The position numbers were made by a program, and so were the translations under genes. From positions 186,001-250,000 of the forward strand of contig CAJTQR010000003.1 of the NCBI GenBank assembly GCA_910578515.1: DNA of 64,000 bases. Direction: 5' to 3'. The DNA is from an uncultured Duncaniella sp. (lineage in GTDB: Bacteria > Bacteroidota > Bacteroidia > Bacteroidales > Muribaculaceae). Under the pieces are notes generated by a model. The model was not told where the DNA came from, made no database searches, and saw only the letters and a program-made list of their open reading frames with translations. Shown here in pieces: positions 7,380 to 15,840 of this stretch. Position 1 is the stretch's first letter; each line of letters starts with the position of its first letter.

Positions 7380-8786
7380 ATGAAGTTAAAGCTGTCTTTA
7401 CTGTTTGCTGCAGCGGCTCTGTACGGCTCGTTGCCTATTGCTGCGCAGATACGTCTGTTTGAGCCATACATGCGTTCGGATATTTATAATTATGTACAGA
7501 CCGACATTGTCGCCGCTGCCGACACAATCGCCGCCGACTCGGTGGTGATGGGAGCTGACGGATTCCAGTTCAGGATATGGCCCGAGTATGAGGAAGTGGA
7601 GGAGGTAATAGATGAGAAGCCAATGCCCGCCAACTATTTCCGCCGTGTGGTTTTTGACAAGCTTCATCTGCTTGATTCGCTTAAGCTCGAAAGCATAGCC
7701 CCGCAATATGACCCCTCTCACTCAGGCGCGTTCAAATGGCTCGACGATGATGCATTTCAGACAGCCCTCGTGCGTCATGCCCGCCAGTATTTTGTGGTCA
7801 ACAGTCCGCAGTATGTGCTCTACAATGAGTCGAAGCTCCCGGAGCCGCCCCGCAAGTTTGTGGCATCGGTCGACCCCGAGACCGCCAAGATAGTGATAGC
7901 TGAGGCGCCTGTGACAGCCGCTCCGAAGGAGAAGATTGGGGTGGAGTTTGACAAGAAACATTGGCTCAAGACATTTACCGGCTCCGTGCAGTTCTCGCAG
8001 GCGTATGTGTCGCCGAACTGGTACCAGGGTGGTAACAATAATCTCAATATGCTTGCCAACATCTACTACAATGTGAAGCTCAACCCGGCGTTTCACCCCA
8101 CGTTTCTGTTTGAGACCACATTCCAGTACAAGCTTGGTATGAACAATGCGCCTGACGATGAGGTGCACGACTACAACATATCGGAAGATATATTCCAGTT
8201 CAACATGCTGCTCGGTTACAAGGCGAGCAAGCGGTGGTATTACTCGACCAATATCTCGTTCAAGACACAGCTGCTGAACAATTATAAGCCAAATACTGAT
8301 GACCTTAAGGCCGCCTTCCTTTCGCCGGGAGAGCTTAACGTGGGTGTCGGTATGACTTACAACTATGTCAACCCGAAGAAAACCGTGAAGTTTGACGCCT
8401 CAATCTCGCCGATTTCCTACAATATGAAGACTTGTATCAATCACCGCATGAATGAGACGAGCTTCGGCATCAAGGAGGGAAGAAATACAGTGAGCGAAAT
8501 CGGTTCGAGTGCCGAGGGTAAGCTGACATGGGATATCTGCGAGAATATCAACCTGCGCTCACGCCTGTTTGTGTTCTCGGACTACAGCTATCTGCAGTCG
8601 GACTGGGAAAATACCATCTCCTTTGCCATCAACCGCTTCCTCTCCACTCAGATTTACGTGCACATGCGTTATGACACAAGCACACCTGCCGTGGAGGACA
8701 AGGATACGGGCAAAATCACCCATCATAAGTTCCAGCTCAAGGAAATCCTTTCGTTTGGCTTCGCCTACAAGTTCAGCACACTCTAA
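7380..8786 (+). CDS. DUF3078 outer-membrane-type protein
   Basis: The 468-residue exported protein has a signal peptide ending near SLPIAAQ. Residues about 20-190 are a poorly conserved N-terminal part. From about 200 the DUF3078 pattern appears (SPNWYQGGNNNLNMLANIYY), followed by alternating aromatic beta strands (NPAFHPTFLFETTFQYKLG, KRWYYSTNISFKTQL, VGVGMTYNYVNP) and the ending LSFGFAYKFSTL. It is best read as a small outer-membrane beta barrel restricted to Bacteroidetes. The biochemical role is unknown. A consensus promoter lies just upstream. The next gene starts 34 bases later without a terminator, so read-through into the following coupled genes is likely. Confidence 0.85.
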   Translation: MKLKLSLLFAAAALYGSLPIAAQIRLFEPYMRSDIYNYVQTDIVAAADTIAADSVVMGADGFQFRIWPEYEEVEEVIDEKPMPANYFRRVVFDKLHLLDSLKLESIAPQYDPSHSGAFKWLDDDAFQTALVRHARQYFVVNSPQYVLYNESKLPEPPRKFVASVDPETAKIVIAEAPVTAAPKEKIGVEFDKKHWLKTFTGSVQFSQAYVSPNWYQGGNNNLNMLANIYYNVKLNPAFHPTFLFETTFQYKLGMNNAPDDEVHDYNISEDIFQFNMLLGYKASKRWYYSTNISFKTQLLNNYKPNTDDLKAAFLSPGELNVGVGMTYNYVNPKKTVKFDASISPISYNMKTCINHRMNETSFGIKEGRNTVSEIGSSAEGKLTWDICENINLRSRLFVFSDYSYLQSDWENTISFAINRFLSTQIYVHMRYDTSTPAVEDKDTGKITHHKFQLKEILSFGFAYKFSTL

Positions 8787-8820
8787 CATTAATGAATCTC
8801 TCTCCCGTCCGGCACTCTGA

Positions 8821-9486
8821 ATGTTGAAAAAGTCTCTCCTATCCATACTCAGTGGCATGCGCATACCGACCGGTGTGCTCATGGTCATAATCGCGGCAGC
8901 CATCTCTGTTGAGGGGGCTGCTGCGGCTGTGAGAGGGGGAGGGCTGCTCGATGATGTGCCGGAAGGGTCGGAGGTGCTTGAAGGGTATGAGCCCGACGAG
9001 GTGAGGGGCCGGCTCGCGGAGTCGCCGCTCCACTCGGTGGAGGGTCTGTGGGAATTTGCATCGGAGGGTACGCTCATGGCTATAGAGCGCGTGGCGACAC
9101 CGGAGGGTAGGCGCGGAGGTAACGCCACACTTTACCGGATGGTGGCTGTGAGGGGTGCTGACATGGCGCTGCGTCCGGGCACGGTGATGGGCTATCTCGC
9201 CACCACCTCGCGGCGCGGGGTCTACGACGCGCGGATTTATACCTCGCGGCATGATGACGGGAGGCAGCTGTCGGCTCCGCGGACATTTACCCTCACGCTC
9301 ACCGATGAGGACTCGCGGCTGACCATAAAGGAGTATGGGAAGAAATATGTGTTCAACTGGTGGCGTCTGCTGCCTTATATGTACCGCTACGTTGTGAGCC
9401 GCCGCGAGCGGGAGGCAGGGGATATCGAAGGTTGTATGCGAGTGTTTCCCGAGCCGTCACGGCCGTTAGAACCGAGATATCTATGA
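8821..9486 (+). CDS. Exported protein of unknown function, first of a coupled trio
   Basis: The 221-residue protein is one I do not recognise. It has an N-terminal hydrophobic segment (about 15-32) that looks like a signal peptide cleaved after Ala-rich sequence. A small domain follows with SVEGLWEFASEGTLMAIERV, a lipocalin-like opening pattern in which a conserved Gly-Xaa-Trp begins a short barrel. A second conserved patch is TFTLTLTDEDSRLTI...WWRLLPYMYRYVVSRR. Codon use is GC-rich, like the neighbours. Its TGA overlaps the ATG of the next gene (ATGA at 9483-9486), which implies translational coupling. The lipocalin comparison is a weak inference. Confidence 0.7.
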   Translation: MLKKSLLSILSGMRIPTGVLMVIIAAAISVEGAAAAVRGGGLLDDVPEGSEVLEGYEPDEVRGRLAESPLHSVEGLWEFASEGTLMAIERVATPEGRRGGNATLYRMVAVRGADMALRPGTVMGYLATTSRRGVYDARIYTSRHDDGRQLSAPRTFTLTLTDEDSRLTIKEYGKKYVFNWWRLLPYMYRYVVSRREREAGDIEGCMRVFPEPSRPLEPRYL

Positions 9487-10004
9487 TGGGAGGAAAGATG
9501 CGCGTATTGGCTTTTTTTATCGCCTTGGCTGCGTTTTCGGCGACGGGGTGGGGCGACAATACCCTGCGGGGGAAACTGAAGGCTGCAGGGGCTCGTGTGG
9601 AGCATGACACGGTGGTACCGGCGCCGTTTGACACAATCGTGGCGCCCGGGGCTGAGGCTGTGCGCCTGTCGGGGTATGACAAACCGCTGCGCTCATCGGC
9701 CGAGACGCTTTTTGTGAGCAACGGACTTGAGGTGGCGATAGAGCAGCTGGCGGTGAGAATAGTGTACAGCGACATGTCGGGGCGGCAGCTCCATGAGCGG
9801 GTGGTAGAGCTAAGGGTGCATGTGCCGGCGGGAGCTACGAGGCAGGTGAGATTCAAGTCGTGGGACACTCAGAAATCATTTTACTACCACAGAGGACAGC
9901 GGCCGAGGGTGGACGCTGTGACGCCTTATAGCGTCAACTGCATGGTGAATTCATGCGTTATAAAAACCAGGTGCAATCCAGATTCAATAGACAAACAACA
10001 ATGA
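9483..10004 (+). CDS. Exported protein of unknown function, second of a coupled trio
   Basis: The frame is open from 9360, but ATG 9483 overlaps the preceding stop as ATGA and gives a sensible 173-residue protein with a signal peptide (MRVLAFFIALAAFSATGWG). ATG 9498 is an alternative. The mature part contains PFDTIVAPGAEAVRLSGYDKPLRSSAETLFVSN and VYSDMSGRQLHERVVELRVHVPAGATRQVRF, which read as an Ig-like beta sandwich. This resembles periplasmic proteins that compare paired beta strands, but no family is certain. The ending is Cys-containing (SVNCMVNSCVIKTRCN). Its TGA again overlaps the next ATG (10001-10004), so the trio is translated as a unit. Confidence 0.7.
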   Translation: MMGGKMRVLAFFIALAAFSATGWGDNTLRGKLKAAGARVEHDTVVPAPFDTIVAPGAEAVRLSGYDKPLRSSAETLFVSNGLEVAIEQLAVRIVYSDMSGRQLHERVVELRVHVPAGATRQVRFKSWDTQKSFYYHRGQRPRVDAVTPYSVNCMVNSCVIKTRCNPDSIDKQQ

Positions 10005-10333
10005 CAGAATTTTTATCGGAACATAATCTCTTGGGGCTGACCATAGGTGTCTGCACTTTTCTCATAATCGGCATTTTTCACCCTGTGGTGATAAAGAGCG
10101 AGTATCATTTCGGCACCGGGTGCTGGTGGTGTTTTCTCATAGCGGGTGTATGCGGCATAGCGGGGTCGGTGTATGTCGCCGACGTCTTCTGGTCGTCGCT
10201 GTTAGGGGTGTTTTCCTTCTCATCCTTCTGGTCAATCGGAGAGATATTCGAGCAGCGCCGGCGGGTGGAGCGCGGGTGGTTTCCCGCCAATCCCAAGAGG
10301 CAACGCCGTGAGCGGATGACAATTGAGGATTGA
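10001..10333 (+). CDS. DUF4491 family inner-membrane protein
   Basis: The 110-residue membrane protein has three likely spans (about 10-30, 40-57 and 61-80). The DUF4491 hallmarks are clear: IGIFHPVVIKSEYHFG, CWWCFLIAGV, FSFSSFWSIGEIFEQRRRVERGWFPANPKR. ATG 10001 overlaps the previous stop (ATGA), so this start is preferred over the upstream in-frame 9953. The family is nearly restricted to Bacteroidetes and its function is unknown. Coupling to two exported proteins suggests a shared envelope role. Confidence 0.9.
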   Translation: MTEFLSEHNLLGLTIGVCTFLIIGIFHPVVIKSEYHFGTGCWWCFLIAGVCGIAGSVYVADVFWSSLLGVFSFSSFWSIGEIFEQRRRVERGWFPANPKRQRRERMTIED

Positions 10334-10373
10334 AAATGAACCCCTTGGACGGTTGAATCGTTTTTTTTAAAAG

Positions 10374-10472
10374 GGATAAGTGGAGTAATCGGACGTGCCC
10401 GTCTTCAGGATGGACACAGGAAGCGGGATAGGGTACTCTCCCGTAGGTCTGATGCAATCAGCGGTCTTATCC
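10374..10472 (+). ncRNA. Candidate structured leader RNA (four-helix junction)
   Basis: A 7-bp closing helix (GGATAAG 10374-10380 with CTTATCC 10466-10472) encloses three hairpins: 10395-10403/10409-10417 (8 of 9 pairs including one G-U), 10424-10428/10439-10443, and 10449-10453/10457-10461. The block sits 19 bases before the lipoprotein start at 10492 and does not code. I recognise no known riboswitch class. It could be a leader element or a separate small RNA. Confidence 0.45.
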
Positions 10473-10491
10473 TGACTAAAAACAAAACGAT

Positions 10492-10758
10492 ATGCGAACC
10501 GGAATTATAAGAAAGATGGCGTGTGGGGCGGTGGTGATTGCCGCTTCGGCTATGATGTGCTCGTGTGGCGGCTGGTGGGTAGGCAGCAATGGCTGGGGCA
10601 TCACTCAGCCCGGTCCCGGTGGTATCAATATCGGTATCAGCGGAGGTTGGAACAATATAGCGCCCGACCCCGGACCTCCTCCCGGTCCCCCGATGGGCGG
10701 ACCGCACGGACCCGGTGGACCCGGTGGACCTCCTCCACCCCCTTACGGTCCTTATTAA
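10492..10758 (+). CDS. Gly/Pro-rich small lipoprotein
   Basis: The 88-residue lipoprotein has a signal MRTGIIRKMACGAVVIAASAM followed by lipobox MCSC (acyl Cys at 25). The mature part is low complexity: repeated Gly-Trp/Asn motifs (GGWWVGSNGWG, SGGWNN), then a long Pro/Gly tract of PGPP and GGPH type ending in PPPYGPY. This may form an extended, disordered or wall-associated surface chain. The function is unknown. It is preceded by the candidate structured RNA at 10374-10472 and followed by a possible terminator, so it is probably expressed alone. Confidence 0.75.
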   Translation: MRTGIIRKMACGAVVIAASAMMCSCGGWWVGSNGWGITQPGPGGINIGISGGWNNIAPDPGPPPGPPMGGPHGPGGPGGPPPPPYGPY

Positions 10759-10790
10759 AAAGTGATATATAAGCTCTCATAATTATGAGC

Positions 10791-10841
10791 CGGCATGATG
10801 AATCCTGCGCTGTAGCGTGGGGGAGGCATGCCGACTTTTTT
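10791..10841 (+). terminator. Possible terminator after the Gly/Pro-rich lipoprotein
   Basis: A 7-bp stem (10791-10797 with 10827-10833) with a large, partly structured loop is followed by six T. It is weaker than the other terminators here. Confidence 0.6.
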
Positions 10842-10873
10842 CGTTGATAGGAGGAGGAAAAGGTGGAGTGTGG

Positions 10874-10905
10874 TTGCTGTCGGTGTGGCAAAATTCTTAT
10901 CTTTG
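10874..10905 (+). promoter_or_regulatory. Promoter before the DUF418 gene
   Basis: TTG (10874-10876), 21 bases, then TATCTTTG (10898-10905). It is 43 bases before ATG 10948. Confidence 0.7.
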
Positions 10906-10947
10906 TAGGTAAATCATTATCCACTTGTTATAAATTTCATCCCTACC

Positions 10948-12123
10948 ATGCAGACTTCATCAACAGCACCTTTCCGTCATGCCCGCGTAGATGTGGCCGA
11001 TGTGCTCCGCGGACTTTCAGTACTTGGCATCATTCTGCTCCATTCCATAGAGCATTTCAATTTCTATTCTTTCCCCGATACCTCCACGCAGCCGGCAGTG
11101 CTCAACTTTACAGACAAGGCAATCTGGGACGGTCTTTTTTTCCTGCTTGGGGGTAAGGCTTACGCCATATTCTCGCTGCTTTTCGGCTTCAGTTTCTTCA
11201 TCCAGGATGACAATCAGCGTATGCGGGGCAATGATTTCCGGCGTCGCTTCTGCTGGCGTCTTTTCCTCCTCTTTATTATCGGAAATATCAATGCTATGTT
11301 TTTCACGGGAGAGATACTTGTGATGTACTCTCTCATAGGTTTTGTGCTTGTGCTCACGTGTAGGCTTTCGACGCGTAGTCTGCTGTGGCTCTCGGGGTTA
11401 CTGATGCTTCAGCCGGTGTCGCTCTACTATGTTGTCCGCGCGGCTACCGATGGTTCTTTCATCACTCCGCAGCTACCCACGGGACCGCTCTGGGGGGCTG
11501 CTTTTGAGGTTCAGAGCGGCGGGACATTTCTGGAAACCGTGGCGGTCAATCTGCGCGAGGGGCAGCTCGTGAGCCTCGCGTGGGCTTGGGATAATGCCCG
11601 CATATTCCAGACAGCTTCGCTCTTTATCCTCGGTATGCTTATAGGGCGTCAGGGGTGGCTGCTTCGTGAGAATCTTCATCGCTGGGCGCCGGTGATGGGA
11701 TGGGCTCTCGTGGCTTTTTTCCCTCTCCACGGGCTTGGAGGGATGCTTCCGGATTTCATCACCAATCAAAATGTGCTTCGTCCGCTCCTGGTGATAGTCA
11801 ATTCGCTCGCCAAGTTCTCATTTATGCTCATATTGGTGTCGGGAGTGCTTTATCTTTATTACCGCACACGTTGTAAGTCGCTGCTCGACAGGATTATACC
11901 ATACGGGCGCATGAGCATGACCAACTATGTCACCCAAAGTATAGTGGGTTCGTTCCTCTATTACAACTGGGGGCTCGGTCTGCATGCTCATCTCGGCATC
12001 ACTTACAGCTTCCTGATGGGGGTATGCCTCTTCGTGCTTCAGTATCTTTTCTGCTGCTGGTGGCTTAAAAATCGCTCTCATGGACCCTTTGAATACGCTT
12101 GGAAGCGCCTTACGTGGATTTAA
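10948..12123 (+). CDS. DUF418 (YeiB-like) multi-span membrane protein
   Basis: The 391-residue integral membrane protein has about nine to ten hydrophobic spans. The start carries the acyltransferase-like signature RVDVADVLRGLSVLGIILLH, and the C-terminal third is the DUF418 domain (YGRMSMTNYVTQSIVGSFLYYN...HGPFEYAWKRLTW). Family members are predicted membrane acyl- or acetyl-transferases, but few have been tested. It has its own promoter, and the TPR regulator gene begins only 3 bases after its stop, so the two are co-transcribed. That arrangement suggests the regulator senses something related to this transporter-like enzyme, which is inference. Confidence 0.9.
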   Translation: MQTSSTAPFRHARVDVADVLRGLSVLGIILLHSIEHFNFYSFPDTSTQPAVLNFTDKAIWDGLFFLLGGKAYAIFSLLFGFSFFIQDDNQRMRGNDFRRRFCWRLFLLFIIGNINAMFFTGEILVMYSLIGFVLVLTCRLSTRSLLWLSGLLMLQPVSLYYVVRAATDGSFITPQLPTGPLWGAAFEVQSGGTFLETVAVNLREGQLVSLAWAWDNARIFQTASLFILGMLIGRQGWLLRENLHRWAPVMGWALVAFFPLHGLGGMLPDFITNQNVLRPLLVIVNSLAKFSFMLILVSGVLYLYYRTRCKSLLDRIIPYGRMSMTNYVTQSIVGSFLYYNWGLGLHAHLGITYSFLMGVCLFVLQYLFCCWWLKNRSHGPFEYAWKRLTWI

Positions 12124-12126
12124 ATA

Positions 12127-13770
12127 ATGTTAAGAATGTTAAACTTTACTAAAGAGAAAATTGCTGTTTTTTTCATTCTGACGCTCCTTTTATTTCAGTC
12201 GGGATGCAAGAGAAAAAATGTGGCGTACGACTCGCGGCTCGTCGCTGCCGAGCGGCTCATGGAGGAGCATCCTGACTCTGCCATGATGATTCTCGACACC
12301 ATCAGTGTCGGGGCGTTTGACAGCGCCGCTGACCGTGCGTTTTATAATCTGCTCCTGACGCAGGCGAGGTATAAAAACTACCAAGAATTCACCGCCGATT
12401 CCATCATCGCATCGGCGGTGGATTTCTATAGGGATTCGCAGGATAGCGAACTGCTTATGCGGGCTTTGTACTATCATGTTGTCGTGGCGCGTCAGCTCGG
12501 TCGTTCCGATTCCGATATAGTCGACGATGTTTTCAGAGCTGAGGAGATAGCCCGTTCTTTGGATTCCCCCCTATGGATAGCCCGCACCAACGACCTGCTG
12601 GCAGAAATTTTTTATGAAAGCTATAATAAAGATGAAGCGATGCATTATAATGATATAGCTATTTATAACTACGAGATAGCAAAAAAATATCTTAATTATC
12701 TTTATTCCACACTTTTTAAAGCAAGTGTATTGACCGAAATTGGGAAATATGACGAGAGTTTATCGTTAATGGATAGTTTAAGTAGGTCAGATTATATGAA
12801 ATATGCTGATTCTACTTTTGTATCGCATTACATAGATGCCAAACTAAGTGATTACATATATTTAGATAGGTATAGTGACGCTGATTCTTTATTGAATAAA
12901 CGGTTGGAATATAATACTCCTTTTTCGACTCATGGGTATATAATGTGTGCTTATATCTATAATTTCAAGAATCAATTGGATATAGCCGGGCGATGTGTGG
13001 ATTTAGCTATTAAGACTGCGGTCACTTCCTCTGAAAGATATGAAGCATGGAAAACTTGTAAATTTATTTATGCTGAACATTTGGATTTAAATGCTTTAAA
13101 GGCAATTGATGATAGTGTGCAAAAGTATGAAACACGACATTTTGCGGCGGTTGAGAATACCGTTTCTTCAAAAACTGCTTTGAGTGTACGTGATAATAAC
13201 TTGCGGCTGAAATTTAATGAAAAAAGCGATGCGTATAATACATTGAAATATGGACTTATCATTATTGTGATAATAGGATTGATTTTTTCCATTTCACTTA
13301 TCGCAAATGTTTATAAGACATATAAACAAGGTAAAGATAGAGAGACCGTGCTTCTTGAAATAGCTGATAAACTGTATGATAATCAGTATAAAACGCTGAA
13401 TATGTTATGTAATGAATATCTTGCGTCGCCTCAAAATGAAAAAGATAAAGTGCGAATATATAATAATGTAAGGCTGGAGATTTTGAAAGTCGGAAATGAG
13501 AAAAACTTAAATAGCCTAATTGACTGGGTTGACAGAAATAAAGAAAGAAAATTGTCTCAATATTTTGATGAAACGCCAGAATTGTCATTGGATGAAAAGA
13601 AACTGATTACATTCTCGATTGCTGGCTTTTCATCAAAAGCGATTAGTATGTTTATGAATTTGAAACTGGCGACTTTTTATACGAATCACAGAAGGTTAAG
13701 AGAAAAAGTACTTCATACAGACTCTCCGCTTCGCCATTGGATTGCAAAATCAATGTCATTAAAACGGTAA
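12127..13770 (+). CDS. TPR membrane regulator with C-terminal HTH-like region
   Basis: The 547-residue protein begins with a lipobox-like signal (LLLFQSGC). The N-terminal conserved stretch has ERLMEEHPDSAMMILDTI, and TPR-like helical pairs run to about 350. One membrane span lies at about 375-395 (IIIVIIGLIFSISLI), followed by a coiled coil and a C-terminal helical region (SLDEKKLITFSIAGFSSKAISMFM...RRLREKV) that resembles a LuxR-type helix-turn-helix. I infer a one-component sensor: periplasmic TPR domain, one span, cytoplasmic DNA-binding end. A second copy of this architecture lies at 31238-32959. Base composition changes sharply inside the gene, GC-rich to about 12600 and AT-rich afterwards. 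The start 3 bases after the DUF418 stop indicates an operon. Confidence 0.75.
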   Translation: MLRMLNFTKEKIAVFFILTLLLFQSGCKRKNVAYDSRLVAAERLMEEHPDSAMMILDTISVGAFDSAADRAFYNLLLTQARYKNYQEFTADSIIASAVDFYRDSQDSELLMRALYYHVVVARQLGRSDSDIVDDVFRAEEIARSLDSPLWIARTNDLLAEIFYESYNKDEAMHYNDIAIYNYEIAKKYLNYLYSTLFKASVLTEIGKYDESLSLMDSLSRSDYMKYADSTFVSHYIDAKLSDYIYLDRYSDADSLLNKRLEYNTPFSTHGYIMCAYIYNFKNQLDIAGRCVDLAIKTAVTSSERYEAWKTCKFIYAEHLDLNALKAIDDSVQKYETRHFAAVENTVSSKTALSVRDNNLRLKFNEKSDAYNTLKYGLIIIVIIGLIFSISLIANVYKTYKQGKDRETVLLEIADKLYDNQYKTLNMLCNEYLASPQNEKDKVRIYNNVRLEILKVGNEKNLNSLIDWVDRNKERKLSQYFDETPELSLDEKKLITFSIAGFSSKAISMFMNLKLATFYTNHRRLREKVLHTDSPLRHWIAKSMSLKR

Positions 13771-13889
13771 GTGTATCTATTTGGAGACACTTTGGCATGG
13801 TGAATAAAATTAAAATTGATGCGTAATGGTAGTTTGTTGTATTTTAGGGTGTTATGATGTGTGCTGAATAAATTGTTTTAAGTCGATTT

Positions 13890-13923
13890 TTTGATGGATT
13901 CAGAGTTTAAATTGTATCTTTGC
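13890..13923 (+). promoter_or_regulatory. Promoter before the DUF3244-like gene
   Basis: TTTG (13890-13893), 21 bases, then TATCTTTGC (13915-13923). It lies inside the longer open frame starting at 13891, so translation begins at 13945. Confidence 0.75.
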
Positions 13924-13944
13924 AATATCAGAAATCAATATTTC

Positions 13945-14358
13945 ATGCTTAAATTTATGACTCGAATTATCACTTTAATGCTTATGTTGTTATTCGCTGC
14001 CTTGTCAACTGTGATGAATGCTGATGACAAAGGTTCCGGTAACACAGATGATAAAACTGCGCAACGTATACCGTTTTATCAAATAGGTAAAGACTTAATC
14101 AAAGATAAGCCCCGCATGCCGGCGCGTTATGCCGATATAGAGTGCTATTACTGCGATGGGTTTATCTATATCTCGTTTGACGAGCCGGAGGGTAATGCAT
14201 CTATGACCATCGAGGATGTCGCCACAGCCGAGAAGGGGATTTATACCTTCTCCACACTCTCACCCTATACCATAAATATAGGTGAGGTTAAGGGCACATT
14301 CCGATTGGAAATCTCTACTTCCGAAGGACACACTTACGTGGGATATCTCACAGAATAA
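13945..14358 (+). CDS. DUF3244-like small exported protein
   Basis: ATG 13945 (or 13957) is chosen because a full promoter overlaps the upstream part of the frame. The 137-residue product has a signal peptide (LMLMLLFAALSTVMNA), a charged spacer, and one beta-sandwich-like domain: MPARYADIECYYCDGFIYISFDEPEGNASMTIED...GIYTF...GTFRLEISTSEGHTYVGYL. This fits the DUF3244 pattern of Bacteroidales, an Ig-like strand series ending in a Tyr-x-Gly strand. The function is unknown. The promoter region and gene start are AT-rich, whereas the conserved domain is more GC-rich, as in several neighbours. Confidence 0.65.
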   Translation: MLKFMTRIITLMLMLLFAALSTVMNADDKGSGNTDDKTAQRIPFYQIGKDLIKDKPRMPARYADIECYYCDGFIYISFDEPEGNASMTIEDVATAEKGIYTFSTLSPYTINIGEVKGTFRLEISTSEGHTYVGYLTE

Positions 14359-14512
14359 GTTGCTGCCCCTAATGAGTTGACTGAACCTTGATATTCTATC
14401 CTCTTCTCCTCACCTTTTTCTGATAATCCAAAAGGCGCCTTGCGATTATACCTCCCTGAAAGCATTGCAGGTAAAACCAATGCAAAAATACAAACCTAAA
14501 ATTTAATTTAAA

Positions 14513-14731
14513 ATGAAAAAATTCATTATTGCTACATTTCTTGTAGTAGCAGGAATCGCAACAGCATCTGCCGGCAAATGGGTAAGTATACAATGTCCGG
14601 ATGGTAGTGTTCATTCGGTTTATTATGAGGAGACCAAGGATAAAGTGACTGATGACTTTGATGAGGCTGCCTTTGACAAATTTTGCGATGATATGTTAAA
14701 GTTGTATTGTGCTCCTAAGAAGAAAAATTGA
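14513..14731 (+). CDS. Small secreted protein (72 aa)
   Basis: The 72-residue protein has a clear signal peptide (MKKFIIATFLVVAGIATASA) and a short acidic mature chain: GKWVSIQCPDGSVHSVYYEE, then DDFDEAAFDKFCDDMLKLYC. Three cysteines remain after cleavage. I do not recognise a family. A hairpin follows the stop. A decayed copy of its leader and signal peptide lies at 15841-15912, between the first and second GLPGLI genes, so the gene was part of a duplicated unit (small protein plus GLPGLI protein). Confidence 0.7.
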   Translation: MKKFIIATFLVVAGIATASAGKWVSIQCPDGSVHSVYYEETKDKVTDDFDEAAFDKFCDDMLKLYCAPKKKN

Positions 14732-14765
14732 TGAATATCATAGGATAAAGCTTTAATACTCTTTT

Positions 14766-14812
14766 TGTGCATAGAGTAATTGAAATTTAGAATTACCCTA
14801 TGCACATATATT
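14766..14812 (+). terminator. Hairpin after the 72-aa secreted protein
   Basis: An imperfect ~16-bp stem (14766-14781 with 14790-14805) is followed by a TA-rich, not pure T, tract. It is a weak terminator or attenuator before the GLPGLI cluster. Confidence 0.5.
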
Positions 14813-14830
14813 TAATAAATTTACGAAATC

Positions 14831-15751
14831 ATGATATCTTTACTTATTCGCTTTGGCGTAATATTAGCCATGTCGGTTGTGTCATTACACATCAATGCAC
14901 AGGTTATTTTATCGATTACTGAAGACCCTGCGGCAGTGACGATAGAGAATGGGAACAACTCGTTAAGAAAGAACGAGCTTAGTATTGACACAGTAAAATA
15001 TCAAATTACCTACCGTAGCAGTTTGATTCCTGATACAGCCAACCATGAAACAAAAGAAGAAGGATTTACAGTAACACTTGTTGGAGGTAATTATGCCAAG
15101 TTTATGGATAAAGCAGACCTCGATTCCTGGTTGTTGCGTAGACAGATGAGGGCGGCAGGCAAGTCGCGTAGCGAAATTATGATGGCATCGGTTAACTCAC
15201 GGCGGCAACCGGTCTATGTAGAAGAATTTATAATGAATTATCCACAGAAAGATGTCAATACAGTGCTATCATATCTTGCGGGCACCATGCGCCAATATAA
15301 TGACGATGGCGCAATTCAAAACTGGAGCATAGGTGATGAGACAAAAGAAATCCTGGGGTATAAATGCCGTAAAGCTACCTGTCGGTTCCGTGGACGTGAC
15401 TATGAGGCATGGTATGCCGAGGAGCTTCCTATCCCCTACGGTCCTTATAACTTCCGCGGACTTCCCGGTTTGATAGTGGAGCTGTATGACACCGGGAGGG
15501 AATATGAATTCTTAATGGTAGGTATCGAGCGTCCAAGCGAAGATATGCCAATGATATTAAACATTTCAAAAACAATAGAAAAGATTTCAAGAAATGATTT
15601 TAGAAAACTGAAGGAATATTATAATGATAACGCTGCCGGAAGTTTGCTGGACGGACAAATGAGAATAGTGGTTTCATCGGACGAGGAAAGGACTGAACTG
15701 GAGAAACGCCTCAATGGTCGTCGCCCTTACAACCCCATAGAGAAGGAGTGA
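14831..15751 (+). CDS. GLPGLI family exported protein, copy 1
   Basis: The 306-residue protein has an N-terminal signal peptide (residues about 1-24, ending HINA). The diagnostic GLPGLI motif is near residue 211 in PYNFRGLPGLIVELYDT. It is preceded by a conserved block with two cysteines (YKCRKATCRFRGRDYEAWYAEELPIPYG) and followed by a conserved end (ELEKRLNGRRPYNPIEKE). The N-terminal half diverges from the other copies (TVKYQITYRSSLIPDT). GLPGLI proteins are envelope proteins of unknown activity found only in Bacteroidetes, often beside TonB-type barrels, and a barrel of that type closes this cluster at 18857. Confidence 0.9.
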   Translation: MISLLIRFGVILAMSVVSLHINAQVILSITEDPAAVTIENGNNSLRKNELSIDTVKYQITYRSSLIPDTANHETKEEGFTVTLVGGNYAKFMDKADLDSWLLRRQMRAAGKSRSEIMMASVNSRRQPVYVEEFIMNYPQKDVNTVLSYLAGTMRQYNDDGAIQNWSIGDETKEILGYKCRKATCRFRGRDYEAWYAEELPIPYGPYNFRGLPGLIVELYDTGREYEFLMVGIERPSEDMPMILNISKTIEKISRNDFRKLKEYYNDNAAGSLLDGQMRIVVSSDEERTELEKRLNGRRPYNPIEKE

Positions 15752-15840
15752 CATGTCTTAAAGTGCCTTGCAAGTATATCCTACCTAAAAGCCTTGCATG
15801 TAAAACTTATGCAAAAAAGCGACCCTAAAACTGCTTTGGA

